Origin: Stygiobacter sp. RIFOXYC2_FULL_38_25
GTDB lineage: Bacteria > Bacteroidota > Ignavibacteria > Ignavibacteriales > Melioribacteraceae
DNA: 64,000 nt
Direction of reading: 5' to 3'
Assembly: GCA_001803165.1 (NCBI GenBank)
Contig: MHAZ01000017.1
Location: 310,001-374,000, forward strand
In this document: positions 16,238-24,969 of the stretch, in pieces
Layout: every line of letters begins with the position of its first letter
How positions within the stretch are numbered: position 1 is the first letter of the stretch
Notes under the pieces: generated by a model
What the model was told of the DNA's origin: nothing
What the model saw: the letters and a program-made list of their open reading frames with translations, nothing else
Database searches by the model: none
Translations under genes and position numbers: made by a program

Positions 16238-18553
16238 ATGAAAGTAAAACTAAGTGTAGTTCTTTTTTTGTTATTGGCATTAATAAATGTCTCGGCACAA
16301 TTTAAATCTACTGTTGCAAGAGTTTCTGAAGCTGCAACACTTGAAGAAATTGGACATCCAATTGATCCTCAGCCGCTTATAGATAGATTTAACAAAGCAA
16401 ACGGTATTGACCCGACAAAGTTTGTAAATGAACCGGTTCAATTAAAGAAGGCAACAGCCTATAATGTTGGAGACAAGAAAAATATATGGGCTTCCAATTT
16501 TGTAACTAACCAATTCTATCTATCGCCATCCACTTGTCGTGCGGTAGGAACCAATTGCTATGTTTTCGTTGAAGATTCTATGTGGGCGACCGACCGCATT
16601 GGTCAAAGTGGAGTTAATTCCGTAATGAATGCATTTGATAACGCAACACCGGCAAATGCTGCAAAAGGAATTTATCAGACAAACGTTGAAACATTTGGAC
16701 TTCCACCAAACATTGATGGCGATTCCAAAATTATTATTCATATACTAAATATTCCGGATGGTTACAGCGGTAATGCCGGCGAAGGCTATGTTGCTGGTTA
16801 CTTTTATAGTGTAAATCAAACTCTTAGTCATCCTAACAGCAACAAGGCAGAAATCTATTATTTAGATTGTAAACCGTTAAACTTGCTCACTGCAAGCGGG
16901 TTGAATGTTGGAATGGGCACAGCGGCTCATGAATTTCAGCATATGATTATGTACAATTATCATCCAAGTCAAGAGACGTTTTTTAACGAAGCATGGTCTT
17001 TAGTAGCAGAAGTTGTTTGCGGTTATGGTTTGTACGGACAGTCGGGAACACAAGGTTATTCTAACAATACTAACCGTTATCTGCTTAACTGGAATCGCAC
17101 TGATGGAACCGATGTACTAAAAGACTATTCTCGTGCAGCGCGTTTCTCATTATATCTTTACGAGCAATTTGGTGTAGACATTCTCAAGAAATATACACAG
17201 TCTATAAAAACCGGGGTAGACGCGTTTGACAACGATGTGTTTCCAAAATTAGGAACTACGCGCAGATTTGCCGATGTAACTCTTGATTGGTGGATTGCGA
17301 ATTATTTGAATGACAAAACGGTTGATTCTAAATGGGGCTATTCTTATTCCCCAGTTTCAAAGGTTAACCCAACAGTAATTGCAAATCCAAATGTTTCCAA
17401 TTCCGATGGAGTTAATAAATTTGCTGCTCAATACATTTCATTCACTTCAGGCAAAAACCTAACCATGAATTTTAACCGCGGGACTAATTCCTCCGTAAAA
17501 GTTAAAGCAATAAAAATTGGAACCGGTGGAAAACAAGTTGTAGATGTTGCTACCAATGCGGATGTTAACTTTAGCGATTTTGGAACCACGTACAACAACA
17601 TTACTTTTTTAGTTTACCAAAACAATTTTAGTACTACAGTACCTATGGATGGTACTTTTTCATACACTTATACAGCTAGTGGGACAACAGCCAGTGGAAT
17701 ACAGGAACTTGTTTATGTAGCTACTGAACCGACTGGAACGGGCGGTGGAAGTGACAAAGATACTACAGCAATATTTTTTAGCGGTATATCTGGTGCAAAA
17801 TTAGATTCAATTAAAGTTGCAATGAGGCAAGCTGGTACAATGCAAGGAGCAGTTTACTCTTATTCTGGAGTACAACGACCATCGCCGCTATCGCGTAAAA
17901 TTATTGGTAGCGATTTTGCAGCAATTTCTAGTATAGCAACTAGACCACCAAGCAGCCCTTATCCAACACCATGGCCAAATTGGGTAAAAGTAGATTTAAC
18001 AAAGAATACGCCTCAAGTTGATGTTTCCAATAATTTTGTTATTTCATTTGTAAATAGCGGCGACTATTCCGCTACCACCGGAAATGGTATTATGTTAACC
18101 ACCATTACTGGTTCAGATACGCATTCTTACATGTACTTACACAACCCTGGGGGAACCAGTACTGCAAATTGGTATGTTTTAACTGATCAGAGTGGCTCTT
18201 ACACAGAGTTTCTTGTAAAAGCTTATGTACACATTGTTGGAACTGATATAAACGAGGTGGTTGAGTTATTACCTTCTACATTCACACTTGATCAGAACTA
18301 TCCTAATCCTTTTAATCCGAGCACAGTTATTAGCTACACTCTTCCAAAGCAGAGCAGAGTACAGATTAAAATTTATGATGCAATCGGCAACGAAATCCGT
18401 TCTTTGATTGATGAAGAAAAGACGGCAGGCAAATACAACATACTTTGGGATAGCAGAAACAATTTCGGCACAAGAGTTTCAAGCGGTGTTTATTTCTACA
18501 AAATTAATGCAGATGGTTTTGCCCAAACGAAGAAAATGGTTCTAATGAAATAA
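16238..18553 (+). CDS. Secreted zinc metallopeptidase with T9SS sorting domain
   Basis: 771 residues. Signal peptide (KLSVVLFLLLALINVSA), then a catalytic domain with the zinc motif HEFQH (His231-His235) and a downstream Glu251 in NEAWSLVAE, the layout of gluzincins such as the M30/hyicolysin group. A beta-rich middle follows. The last ~90 residues are a type IX secretion sorting domain: FTLDQNYPNPFNPST, then VQIKIYDAIGNEI and SSGVYFYKI…KKMVLMK. It should be exported, crossed through the T9SS and attached or released at the surface. The exact peptidase family is inferred from motif spacing only. Confidence 0.85.
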   Translation: MKVKLSVVLFLLLALINVSAQFKSTVARVSEAATLEEIGHPIDPQPLIDRFNKANGIDPTKFVNEPVQLKKATAYNVGDKKNIWASNFVTNQFYLSPSTCRAVGTNCYVFVEDSMWATDRIGQSGVNSVMNAFDNATPANAAKGIYQTNVETFGLPPNIDGDSKIIIHILNIPDGYSGNAGEGYVAGYFYSVNQTLSHPNSNKAEIYYLDCKPLNLLTASGLNVGMGTAAHEFQHMIMYNYHPSQETFFNEAWSLVAEVVCGYGLYGQSGTQGYSNNTNRYLLNWNRTDGTDVLKDYSRAARFSLYLYEQFGVDILKKYTQSIKTGVDAFDNDVFPKLGTTRRFADVTLDWWIANYLNDKTVDSKWGYSYSPVSKVNPTVIANPNVSNSDGVNKFAAQYISFTSGKNLTMNFNRGTNSSVKVKAIKIGTGGKQVVDVATNADVNFSDFGTTYNNITFLVYQNNFSTTVPMDGTFSYTYTASGTTASGIQELVYVATEPTGTGGGSDKDTTAIFFSGISGAKLDSIKVAMRQAGTMQGAVYSYSGVQRPSPLSRKIIGSDFAAISSIATRPPSSPYPTPWPNWVKVDLTKNTPQVDVSNNFVISFVNSGDYSATTGNGIMLTTITGSDTHSYMYLHNPGGTSTANWYVLTDQSGSYTEFLVKAYVHIVGTDINEVVELLPSTFTLDQNYPNPFNPSTVISYTLPKQSRVQIKIYDAIGNEIRSLIDEEKTAGKYNILWDSRNNFGTRVSSGVYFYKINADGFAQTKKMVLMK

Positions 18554-18582
18554 GTTGTTAGTAATTAGTATTGAGTAGTTAG

Positions 18583-18610
18583 AAAAAAACCCGGCAAGCC
18601 GGGTTTTTTT
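18583..18610. terminator. Bidirectional terminator
   Basis: Stem ACCCGGC/GCCGGGT with a short loop, flanked by seven A on the left and seven T on the right. It serves the metallopeptidase gene on the plus strand and the Spy-like gene on the minus strand. Confidence 0.9.
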
Positions 18611-18626
18611 GATGGGAGGCAAATTT

Positions 18627-19115
18627 TTATTTATCACCGCGTCTGTTTTGCATTCTATGTTCCATAATCATTTTTCTAGCACCGTCCTTAAATCTTTCTT
18701 TCATCATTTTCATTCCGGCGCCCATTCTTAACAAATGTTTAGCCCAAATTTCTTTCTGGTCTTTATCCAACATCTTATTGATTTCAATCCACTTCTTAAC
18801 TCCCATTTCTTTCATTTCAGCTTGCAGCTTACTGTTTTCGTTTGTGAGCTGAAGAAGTTTTTTCTCATCAACATTACCGTCTTTGAGCATTCCCTTTAAT
18901 TCAATTTGGTTCTTCGCTATTTTTGCTCTTACATCAACCATTGCTTTTTGATGTTCAAGATTCAAGTCATCAAATTTCTTTTCTTGATCCGGTGTAAGCT
19001 TAAGAGCCTTCACAATATGTCTGCCTTGCTGCATTGGCGGCATATCCGGCTGTTGTGCTGAAACGACTTGGGCTAAGAAAACAAACCCTACAATTAATAA
19101 TGCTGTTTTTTTCAT
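18627..19115 (-). CDS. Spy/CpxP-like periplasmic protein (LTxxQ type)
   Basis: 162 residues with a signal peptide ending VSAQQ. The mature part is highly charged and helical: LKLTPDQEKKFDDLNLEHQKAMVDVRAKIAKN, followed by Met/Lys-rich helices. LTPDQ is the LTxxQ-like motif of Spy/CpxP/ZraP proteins, which act as periplasmic chaperones or metal/stress sensors. It is divergent from the ECF sigma gene at 19309, so it may belong to that regulon; this is inference from position. Confidence 0.8.
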   Translation of the reverse strand: MKKTALLIVGFVFLAQVVSAQQPDMPPMQQGRHIVKALKLTPDQEKKFDDLNLEHQKAMVDVRAKIAKNQIELKGMLKDGNVDEKKLLQLTNENSKLQAEMKEMGVKKWIEINKMLDKDQKEIWAKHLLRMGAGMKMMKERFKDGARKMIMEHRMQNRRGDK

Positions 19116-19308
19116 GGCTACCTCTTTTTATTGGTTCTGTTTGTTTTGATCTTTTGGTAATTTGACATCAGTTGATTAAGCTAGGTTTAACTTTATTTGT
19201 TTCTATAAAATTGGACCTCTGAGAAAGTTCAAAGAGTTAGTATTGTAGAAAAATGTTTTAAACCATTTAACCGGATTATTTGTCCATCCAATAAGAGAAA
19301 ATGGGAAT

Positions 19309-19857
19309 ATGGTTCAAGACGCAGATTTTGATCTGGTAAAACAATTTCTTGAAGGCTCAGAACCGGCGTTCAACGAGATTGTACGGAAATATCAGAAGAG
19401 GATTTATTGGCACGCGCGTCAGATGTTAGGCAATCATTTGGATGCCGATGAGGTTACGCAAGAAGTTCTTATTGTAATGTACAAGAAACTCAAGAGTTTC
19501 AATTATCAATCTAATTTGTTTACTTGGATATATAGAATTGTTACTACAAGAAGTTTGAACCAGATAAGAAAAAGAAAGGTGAAAAATTTCTTTTCTATTA
19601 ATGATGAAGAAAACGAAGTTGAACTTAAGGGCGATGTTGATATTGTTAATGATATAGTTAACAAAGAAAGACTTGAAAGAGTGAGAAAAGTATTAGAGAC
19701 TTTGCCTGTTAAGCAGAGGCAAATTTTTGTGATGAGAAACTTTGAACAACTGTCATACGAAGAGATTTCGGAAATTACAGGAAAAAGCGTAGGCGGTTTG
19801 AAAGCAAATTATTTTCATGCTATAAAGAAGGTGTTGGAGAAAACCAATGAACGCTAA
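19309..19857 (+). CDS. RNA polymerase ECF-type sigma factor
   Basis: 182 residues. Sigma region 2 is VKQFLEGSEPAFNEIVRKYQKRIYWHARQMLGNHLDADEVTQEVLI with FTWIYRIVTTRSLNQIRKRK; region 4 is LETLPVKQRQIFVMRNFEQLSYEEISEITGKSVGGLKANYFHAIKK. It directs RNA polymerase to a stress or envelope regulon. It overlaps the next gene by 11 bp, the normal arrangement for a sigma/anti-sigma pair. Confidence 0.95.
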   Translation: MVQDADFDLVKQFLEGSEPAFNEIVRKYQKRIYWHARQMLGNHLDADEVTQEVLIVMYKKLKSFNYQSNLFTWIYRIVTTRSLNQIRKRKVKNFFSINDEENEVELKGDVDIVNDIVNKERLERVRKVLETLPVKQRQIFVMRNFEQLSYEEISEITGKSVGGLKANYFHAIKKVLEKTNER

Positions 19858-20449
19858 TAGCGAAAGAATCTTAAGATATCTTTCCGAGCTGATGGATGAT
19901 AGAGAGAAAATCGAATTCAAAAAAGAATTGGAAACCAATTCTGCTTTAGCAGATGAGCTCAGTCAGCAAAAAACAATATTGGAAAATCTTTCCATAGAAA
20001 ATATTGAAGCCGATGAAAGATATTTTGGTAGTTTAATTCCAAAAGTAAGAAGTAGAATAGAAAAGCCGGCTAAGGCAAAATTTATAACTCGTCTAGCATT
20101 TGGTTTGCCAACTTTAGTTGTTGTGGTTATTGTGGGTGTGGTTTTCTTTAAGTCCGGCTTCAACTCCAACAACGGAAACACCGAAATTGTTAATCAAATT
20201 ATTGAAAACATAGATGATGAAATTGTTTCTTCGAAATACATCTCTGATCTGGATCTCGATGTGAACACTACTTATAAAACATTGAACGATAAAGCTGAAA
20301 GCCAAGAAATAGTTTACGATGAGCAAACCAAAAACAAAATTTTAGCTATCTATGATTATCCTTTAAGCGACGAACTACTTTCCGTACAAAGTTTATCTAA
20401 GGAAGAATTAACAAGTATATATTCTAAAATTGAACCAAAGAATTATTAA
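19847..20449 (+). CDS. Probable membrane anti-sigma factor
   Basis: 200 residues with one central membrane helix (GLPTLVVVVIVGVVFFKSGF, near residues 86-105). The cytoplasmic N-terminus (ERILRYLSELMDDREKIEFKKELETNSALADEL) resembles the anti-sigma domain that binds ECF factors, and the C-terminal part would be periplasmic. No zinc-binding HxxxCxxC motif is present, so it is not a ZAS-type anti-sigma. Function rests mainly on the 11-bp overlap with the sigma gene. Confidence 0.75.
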   Translation: MNANSERILRYLSELMDDREKIEFKKELETNSALADELSQQKTILENLSIENIEADERYFGSLIPKVRSRIEKPAKAKFITRLAFGLPTLVVVVIVGVVFFKSGFNSNNGNTEIVNQIIENIDDEIVSSKYISDLDLDVNTTYKTLNDKAESQEIVYDEQTKNKILAIYDYPLSDELLSVQSLSKEELTSIYSKIEPKNY

Positions 20450-20462
20450 TTAGGAGTGTATG

Positions 20463-20939
20463 ATGAAAATCGTACGTGTTTTATTCTTAGTGTTGGTCCC
20501 GTTTATTTTTATAAACGCGCAAGGAATGCGCAGGCAAGCTGACCCCGCTGCATTAGAAAAAATTGAGCAGCTTGAAAATGCAAAACTGATTAAACTTCTC
20601 GATTTGAATGAAGAAGATGCAATCCGGTTCTTTGCCAGAAGAAAAGAGTATCAGCAAAATATGCGCGAATTTCTTCAGCAGAGAAGAGAGATAATTGATA
20701 ATACGCACGAATTGTTGAGGCAAGATGAAAAGGGAAATCATAAAAAATTAAATGATAAGATTGATGAAATCTTTGAACTTGAATCCCAAATTTTTAAAGA
20801 GAAGAGAAGTTACTATAAATCTCTTCTTGATATAGTTTCGCCGAAACAGATATTGCAATTAATGTCGTTTGAAGAACGCTTCCGCCGCGAGGTTAGAGAA
20901 AAATTGATAAATAGACAGAATAAGAGGGACGGCGAGTAA
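20463..20939 (+). CDS. Periplasmic Spy/CpxP-like protein of the sigma operon
   Basis: 158 residues. Signal peptide (VLFLVLVPFIFINAQ), then a long helical, charged protein: LEKIEQLENAKLIKLLDLNEEDAIRFFARRKEYQQNMREFLQQRREI, ending LLDIVSPKQILQLMSFEERFRREV. The layout is like heavy-metal-sensor/Spy proteins. It follows the anti-sigma gene by 13 bp and probably acts with it in envelope-stress sensing. Of two tandem ATGs I take 20463, which has better spacing from GGAG. Confidence 0.7.
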   Translation: MKIVRVLFLVLVPFIFINAQGMRRQADPAALEKIEQLENAKLIKLLDLNEEDAIRFFARRKEYQQNMREFLQQRREIIDNTHELLRQDEKGNHKKLNDKIDEIFELESQIFKEKRSYYKSLLDIVSPKQILQLMSFEERFRREVREKLINRQNKRDGE

Positions 20940-20953
20940 TATTTCTCCAAAAT

Positions 20954-20984
20954 TTGCATTTCTACTGCTCGACTAATATTTTTC
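20954..20984 (+). promoter_or_regulatory. Promoter of tRNA-Leu
   Basis: TTG at 20954-20956, 20-base spacer, TATTTTTC at 20977-20984; 12 bases later the tRNA begins. Same layout as the promoters at 5481, 9231 and 59720. Confidence 0.6.
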
Positions 20985-20996
20985 GGGCGGTTTTTT

Positions 20997-21083
20997 GCGG
21001 AAGTGGTGAAATTGGTATACACGCTACTTTGAGGGGGTAGTGCCCGTTAGGGCGTAGGGGTTCAAGTCCCCTCTTCCGCACCA
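20997..21083 (+). tRNA. tRNA-Leu, anticodon GAG
   Basis: Acceptor stem GCGGAAG/CTTCCGC with discriminator A at 21080 and an encoded CCA (21081-21083). The anticodon loop TTGAGGG between stems CTACT/GGTAG gives GAG, reading CTC/CTT leucine codons. The long variable arm (TGCCCGTTAGGGCG region) marks a class II tRNA, as expected for leucine. The T-loop TTCAAGT is intact. Confidence 0.97.
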
Positions 21084-21173
21084 TTTCTTCATCCCAAAAT
21101 TTCCATCTTATTTTAGTTCATAGCTCATTTATTTATATTCGTTCCTAATTTTACATAGATCGGCTAACTATTA

Positions 21174-22001
21174 ATGCAGATACCGTCAATTCTATCAAAT
21201 GAATTTCTATTTAACCACCTACTCTTGGGCTTTTCAATAGCTTTTATTATTGTTTTCCTTTCTTATAAAGTAAAGTTTCTCACTCTTAGCGGTTCGGTTG
21301 CAACATTCTTTTTAGCTGGAACGATATTCAGTCTTGGCGGAATTAAGTGGAGCGTTCCAATTCTAACTTTTTTTATTCTTTCTAGTATTCTTTCAAAACT
21401 CCGTAAAAAGAAAAATGCCGAGATAGAATTATTTTTTGAGAAGAGCGGTGTGCGAGATTATTTTCAAGTACTCGCAAATGGTGGGATTGGAGGCGTGTTA
21501 GTGATTTGGAATTTCATTTCACCGAACGAACTTTTTTATTTGATTTATCTCTCGTCGCTTGCCGCTGTATGCGCAGATACTTGGGCAACGGAAATAGGAA
21601 CTTGGAAAAGAACAGCCACGTATAATGTCTTAAATTTCAAACCGATAGAACAAGGTGTTTCCGGCGGTATATCTGTAATTGGAACTTTCGGTGCTCTGTT
21701 AGGTTCATTGGCAATTTGCTTTTCAGGAATATTTTGGAATTCGCTGCCGATTACCCAATACTTTTTGTTGATAACTTTTTCCGGAATATTCGGAAGTTTC
21801 TTTGATAGCTTTCTTGGAGCAACAGTGCAAGCGCAAAGTAAATGTAATATTTGCAGTAAGATTACCGAACGTGATATTCACTGCGGTAAGGAAACAAATT
21901 ACCATAGCGGATTGAGATGGATTAACAACGACATGGTAAACTTTCTTAGCAGCGCTTCAGGCGCGCTTGTTATTATTCTACTAATTAAAATTTTGAATTG
22001 A
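21174..22001 (+). CDS. DUF92 family integral membrane protein
   Basis: 275 residues, about six membrane helices. The N-terminal part FLSYKVKFLTLSGSVATFFLAGTIFSLGG and the block AVCADTWATEIGTW with FKPIEQGVSGGISVIGTFGALLGS are diagnostic of DUF92 (TMEM19-like). The cytidylyltransferase-like FDSFLGATVQ motif suggests a link to phytol-phosphate kinases in relatives, but the reaction here is unproven. It leads the envelope operon and lies 4 bp before the TPR gene. Confidence 0.88.
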   Translation: MQIPSILSNEFLFNHLLLGFSIAFIIVFLSYKVKFLTLSGSVATFFLAGTIFSLGGIKWSVPILTFFILSSILSKLRKKKNAEIELFFEKSGVRDYFQVLANGGIGGVLVIWNFISPNELFYLIYLSSLAAVCADTWATEIGTWKRTATYNVLNFKPIEQGVSGGISVIGTFGALLGSLAICFSGIFWNSLPITQYFLLITFSGIFGSFFDSFLGATVQAQSKCNICSKITERDIHCGKETNYHSGLRWINNDMVNFLSSASGALVIILLIKILN

Positions 22002-22005
22002 CAGA

Positions 22006-24969
22006 ATGAAAAAAATATTATTTCTCTTCATATCGCTTACTTGTTTGTTTGCTCAAACCGAAACTGATAAATTCTCTCAAGCGCACCGGGCTTTTGAGAA
22101 CAATAATTTTTCGCTGGCACTAAGACTCTTTAAGGAAATTACAGCAACCGGAAAATTAGAACAACAGAAACTTTCTTCGGCAAAGTTTTATTCCGCAGAG
22201 TGTTTCCTGAACTTGGATCAGTTAGATGCAGCAGCGGTTGAGTTTGAATCGTTTTTGGACGAGTATAAATTTTCAACTTACAAACCGACTGTACTTTACA
22301 AGTTAGGAACGATTTACTTTACAAAGAGAGAATGCAGAAAAGCGAGAGAAAGATTAACAACACTGACGACAGAATTTCCATTTAGTGAATTTCATGGCTC
22401 ATCATTCTATTGGATTGGGGAGACTTACGCTTCAGAAAACAAATTTGTTGAAGCCGAAGAGAATTTTAGAGAAGCGATAGCTAACAAGAAAACCAACAAG
22501 TACATAATCAATTCAATTTATTCGCTTGCTCAACTTTACGAAAAGACCGGCGATTACGGCAGCGCAATTACAAATTATGATGAATTACTAACGTATTACA
22601 AACAAAGCCCGCTTGCACCAAAAGCACAACTAAGAATCGGAATCTGCTATTTCAATCAAAAAGATTATGATAACGCAATTCTCGAATTAACGGATTCAGA
22701 AATTAAGCAGCTACCTTTTGAAGAAATTGCAGAAGCGAGATTTTTCTTGGCAAATTGCCACGCCCGTTTACAAGAGTATGGCGATGCTTCGCAAATACTG
22801 AATGAGCTTTACACAAATGTTGTTGAAGAGCAATTCAAAAACAGAATATTGTTCAGCAAAGCTTGGATTGACTTTCAGCAGACAAAATACAACGATGCTT
22901 TTGACAAGTATAAATCGCTGACAGAAACTGCGAATGACTCACTGAAAATTCTATCGCTATACTGGTGCGGAGAATGTAAACGGTATTTGGGTGATTCAAA
23001 AGGTGCAGACACAATCTTCAAAGAGTTTATAGAGAAATATCCTTCGCACCGGCTAGTTGCAAAGGCACAATTGGCAAGAGGATCAGTTTTCGTTTCTCAA
23101 AGCAATTCCGTTGATGCAGAGGCAGCACTGCTAAACGCTACAATTTCTCCCGACAAGCAAACAAAAACTAAAGCTTACGCAATGCTTGGTGAAATTAGAC
23201 TTAACGCAATGCGATATGATGATGCAAGAAAGTATTTTTCTGAGGCGATGAAACTAAGGCCTGACCAACAGGACTTGAGGAACCGAACTCAGCTTGGTTA
23301 CTCGGTTTCGGAGTATTTTCTTAACAAGTATAATGAAGCAGAAAAGAATTTAACCGAGCTTAAGGAAAGAGATAAAACCTTCGAGAGCGATAAAGTTAAT
23401 TTTTACCTCGCAGAAATTTACTTTGCCACAAAGAAGTATAGCGCTGCCTTAAAACATTACAATCTTGTTAAGACTGGTGATAAATCAATACTGCGCCAAA
23501 CAGTTTTGGGCAAAGCTTATTCCTATTTCAACATGAAAGACTTTGCTAATTCTATTTTCTTTTTCGGCGATTACATTGAAAAATTCGGTAACGAGAAAAA
23601 TCTTGCCGAAGTAAAACTACGTTTAGCGGATAGTTATTTCGGTTCTAAGAATTTTAACAAGGCATCTGCAATTTATAAGGAACTCTTTTCCAAAGACAAA
23701 CTTAGTTCCGAAAGCGATTTAGCTTTCTACCAGTATTGTCAATCGTTATTCAAAGCCGGAAAAGCCAATGAAGCAAAAAATGCGTTTGAAGAACTTCAGC
23801 AGAAATTTCCGAAATCAAAATTTACAGACGAAGCGCAATATGTAATCGGCTGGATAGATTTTCAGCAGAATGATTACAACTCTGCAATTTCCGGCTACAG
23901 AAGACTTATCAGCCGTTATCCCCGTTCTGAATTAAAGCCGCTTGCTATTTACAATATTGGCGATGCATTTTTTAACCAAGGTAACTACGATTCATCTATT
24001 GTCTATTATTCAAAAGTTATAGAGTCGTATCCGAACTCGCAATACATTTTGGATGCAGTAAACGGAATACAGTATGCCTACGTTGCAAAAGAACAGCCGG
24101 AAAACGCAATTACGTTTATTGATTCGTTCATCTCAGCAAATTCAGATTCACGTTACAGCGATCAAATATTCTTTAAGAAAGGCGATCTATACTATTCGAT
24201 AGATAATTATGGCGAAGCGATTAAGGCATACAAAGACTTTATTGCCAAATATCCTTCAAGCGGATTTGTTTCTAACGCATACTTTTGGATTGGAAAGTGT
24301 TCTGCTAATTTGAAAAACGAGGCAGAAGCTGTTGCAAACTACAACACGGCAAGACAGAGATCTCCGAAAACTGATATTGGAATTTCCGCTACGCTCGAAC
24401 TGGCAAAAATTTATTCTAACAAAAAACAGTACGACAATGCTATACGTGTTATTGATGAATCGGTTGCCGCGAATTCTACTTCAAACCAAGTTGCCGAAAT
24501 GCTGTTTACAAAAGGATCTAATGAATCGCTTGCAAAAAAAATGAATGACGCGGCAGCTACATTTGAGCAGATTACAAGCTATTACGAGGGAACAATTTTT
24601 GCCGCCAAAGCCAAAGTTGAGTTAGGCAAAATAGAAATTGAAAGAAAGAATTTTGAAAAAGCCCAAGCGTATCTCCGTGAAATTGGTGAGAAGCGGTTGG
24701 ACGATGTAGGCGCTCAAGCTCAGTATTACTTGGGTGTTTCGCTTTTCTATCAAGGAAATTATAGCGACGCGGTAACTGCATTTGTGCGCACCCGTTCAAT
24801 ATTTTCCGGTTATGATGAGTGGTACACAAAATCACTTATGATGCTTGGAGATTGTTTCATAAAACTTGATGATAAAAAGCAAGCAAAAGAAATGTACCGT
24901 TCAGTTCTGCTTCGTCATCCTGAAGGGGAGTACGCACAAGAAGCTAAAAGAAAGATGAGAGGTTTATAA
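22006..24969 (+). CDS. Large exported tetratricopeptide-repeat protein
   Basis: 987 residues: signal peptide (KKILFLFISLTCLFA) followed almost entirely by TPR units of ~34-37 residues (for example SAISGYRRLISRYPRSELKPLAIYNIGDAFFNQGNYDSSI). The repeats resemble those of YbgF/CpoB and BamD-type periplasmic scaffolds, with the recurrent YP.S motif. It probably organises protein contacts in the periplasm. The stop overlaps the start of the next gene by one base (TAATG at 24967), and the ExbB/TonB genes downstream suggest an energised envelope complex. Confidence 0.85.
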   Translation: MKKILFLFISLTCLFAQTETDKFSQAHRAFENNNFSLALRLFKEITATGKLEQQKLSSAKFYSAECFLNLDQLDAAAVEFESFLDEYKFSTYKPTVLYKLGTIYFTKRECRKARERLTTLTTEFPFSEFHGSSFYWIGETYASENKFVEAEENFREAIANKKTNKYIINSIYSLAQLYEKTGDYGSAITNYDELLTYYKQSPLAPKAQLRIGICYFNQKDYDNAILELTDSEIKQLPFEEIAEARFFLANCHARLQEYGDASQILNELYTNVVEEQFKNRILFSKAWIDFQQTKYNDAFDKYKSLTETANDSLKILSLYWCGECKRYLGDSKGADTIFKEFIEKYPSHRLVAKAQLARGSVFVSQSNSVDAEAALLNATISPDKQTKTKAYAMLGEIRLNAMRYDDARKYFSEAMKLRPDQQDLRNRTQLGYSVSEYFLNKYNEAEKNLTELKERDKTFESDKVNFYLAEIYFATKKYSAALKHYNLVKTGDKSILRQTVLGKAYSYFNMKDFANSIFFFGDYIEKFGNEKNLAEVKLRLADSYFGSKNFNKASAIYKELFSKDKLSSESDLAFYQYCQSLFKAGKANEAKNAFEELQQKFPKSKFTDEAQYVIGWIDFQQNDYNSAISGYRRLISRYPRSELKPLAIYNIGDAFFNQGNYDSSIVYYSKVIESYPNSQYILDAVNGIQYAYVAKEQPENAITFIDSFISANSDSRYSDQIFFKKGDLYYSIDNYGEAIKAYKDFIAKYPSSGFVSNAYFWIGKCSANLKNEAEAVANYNTARQRSPKTDIGISATLELAKIYSNKKQYDNAIRVIDESVAANSTSNQVAEMLFTKGSNESLAKKMNDAAATFEQITSYYEGTIFAAKAKVELGKIEIERKNFEKAQAYLREIGEKRLDDVGAQAQYYLGVSLFYQGNYSDAVTAFVRTRSIFSGYDEWYTKSLMMLGDCFIKLDDKKQAKEMYRSVLLRHPEGEYAQEAKRKMRGL

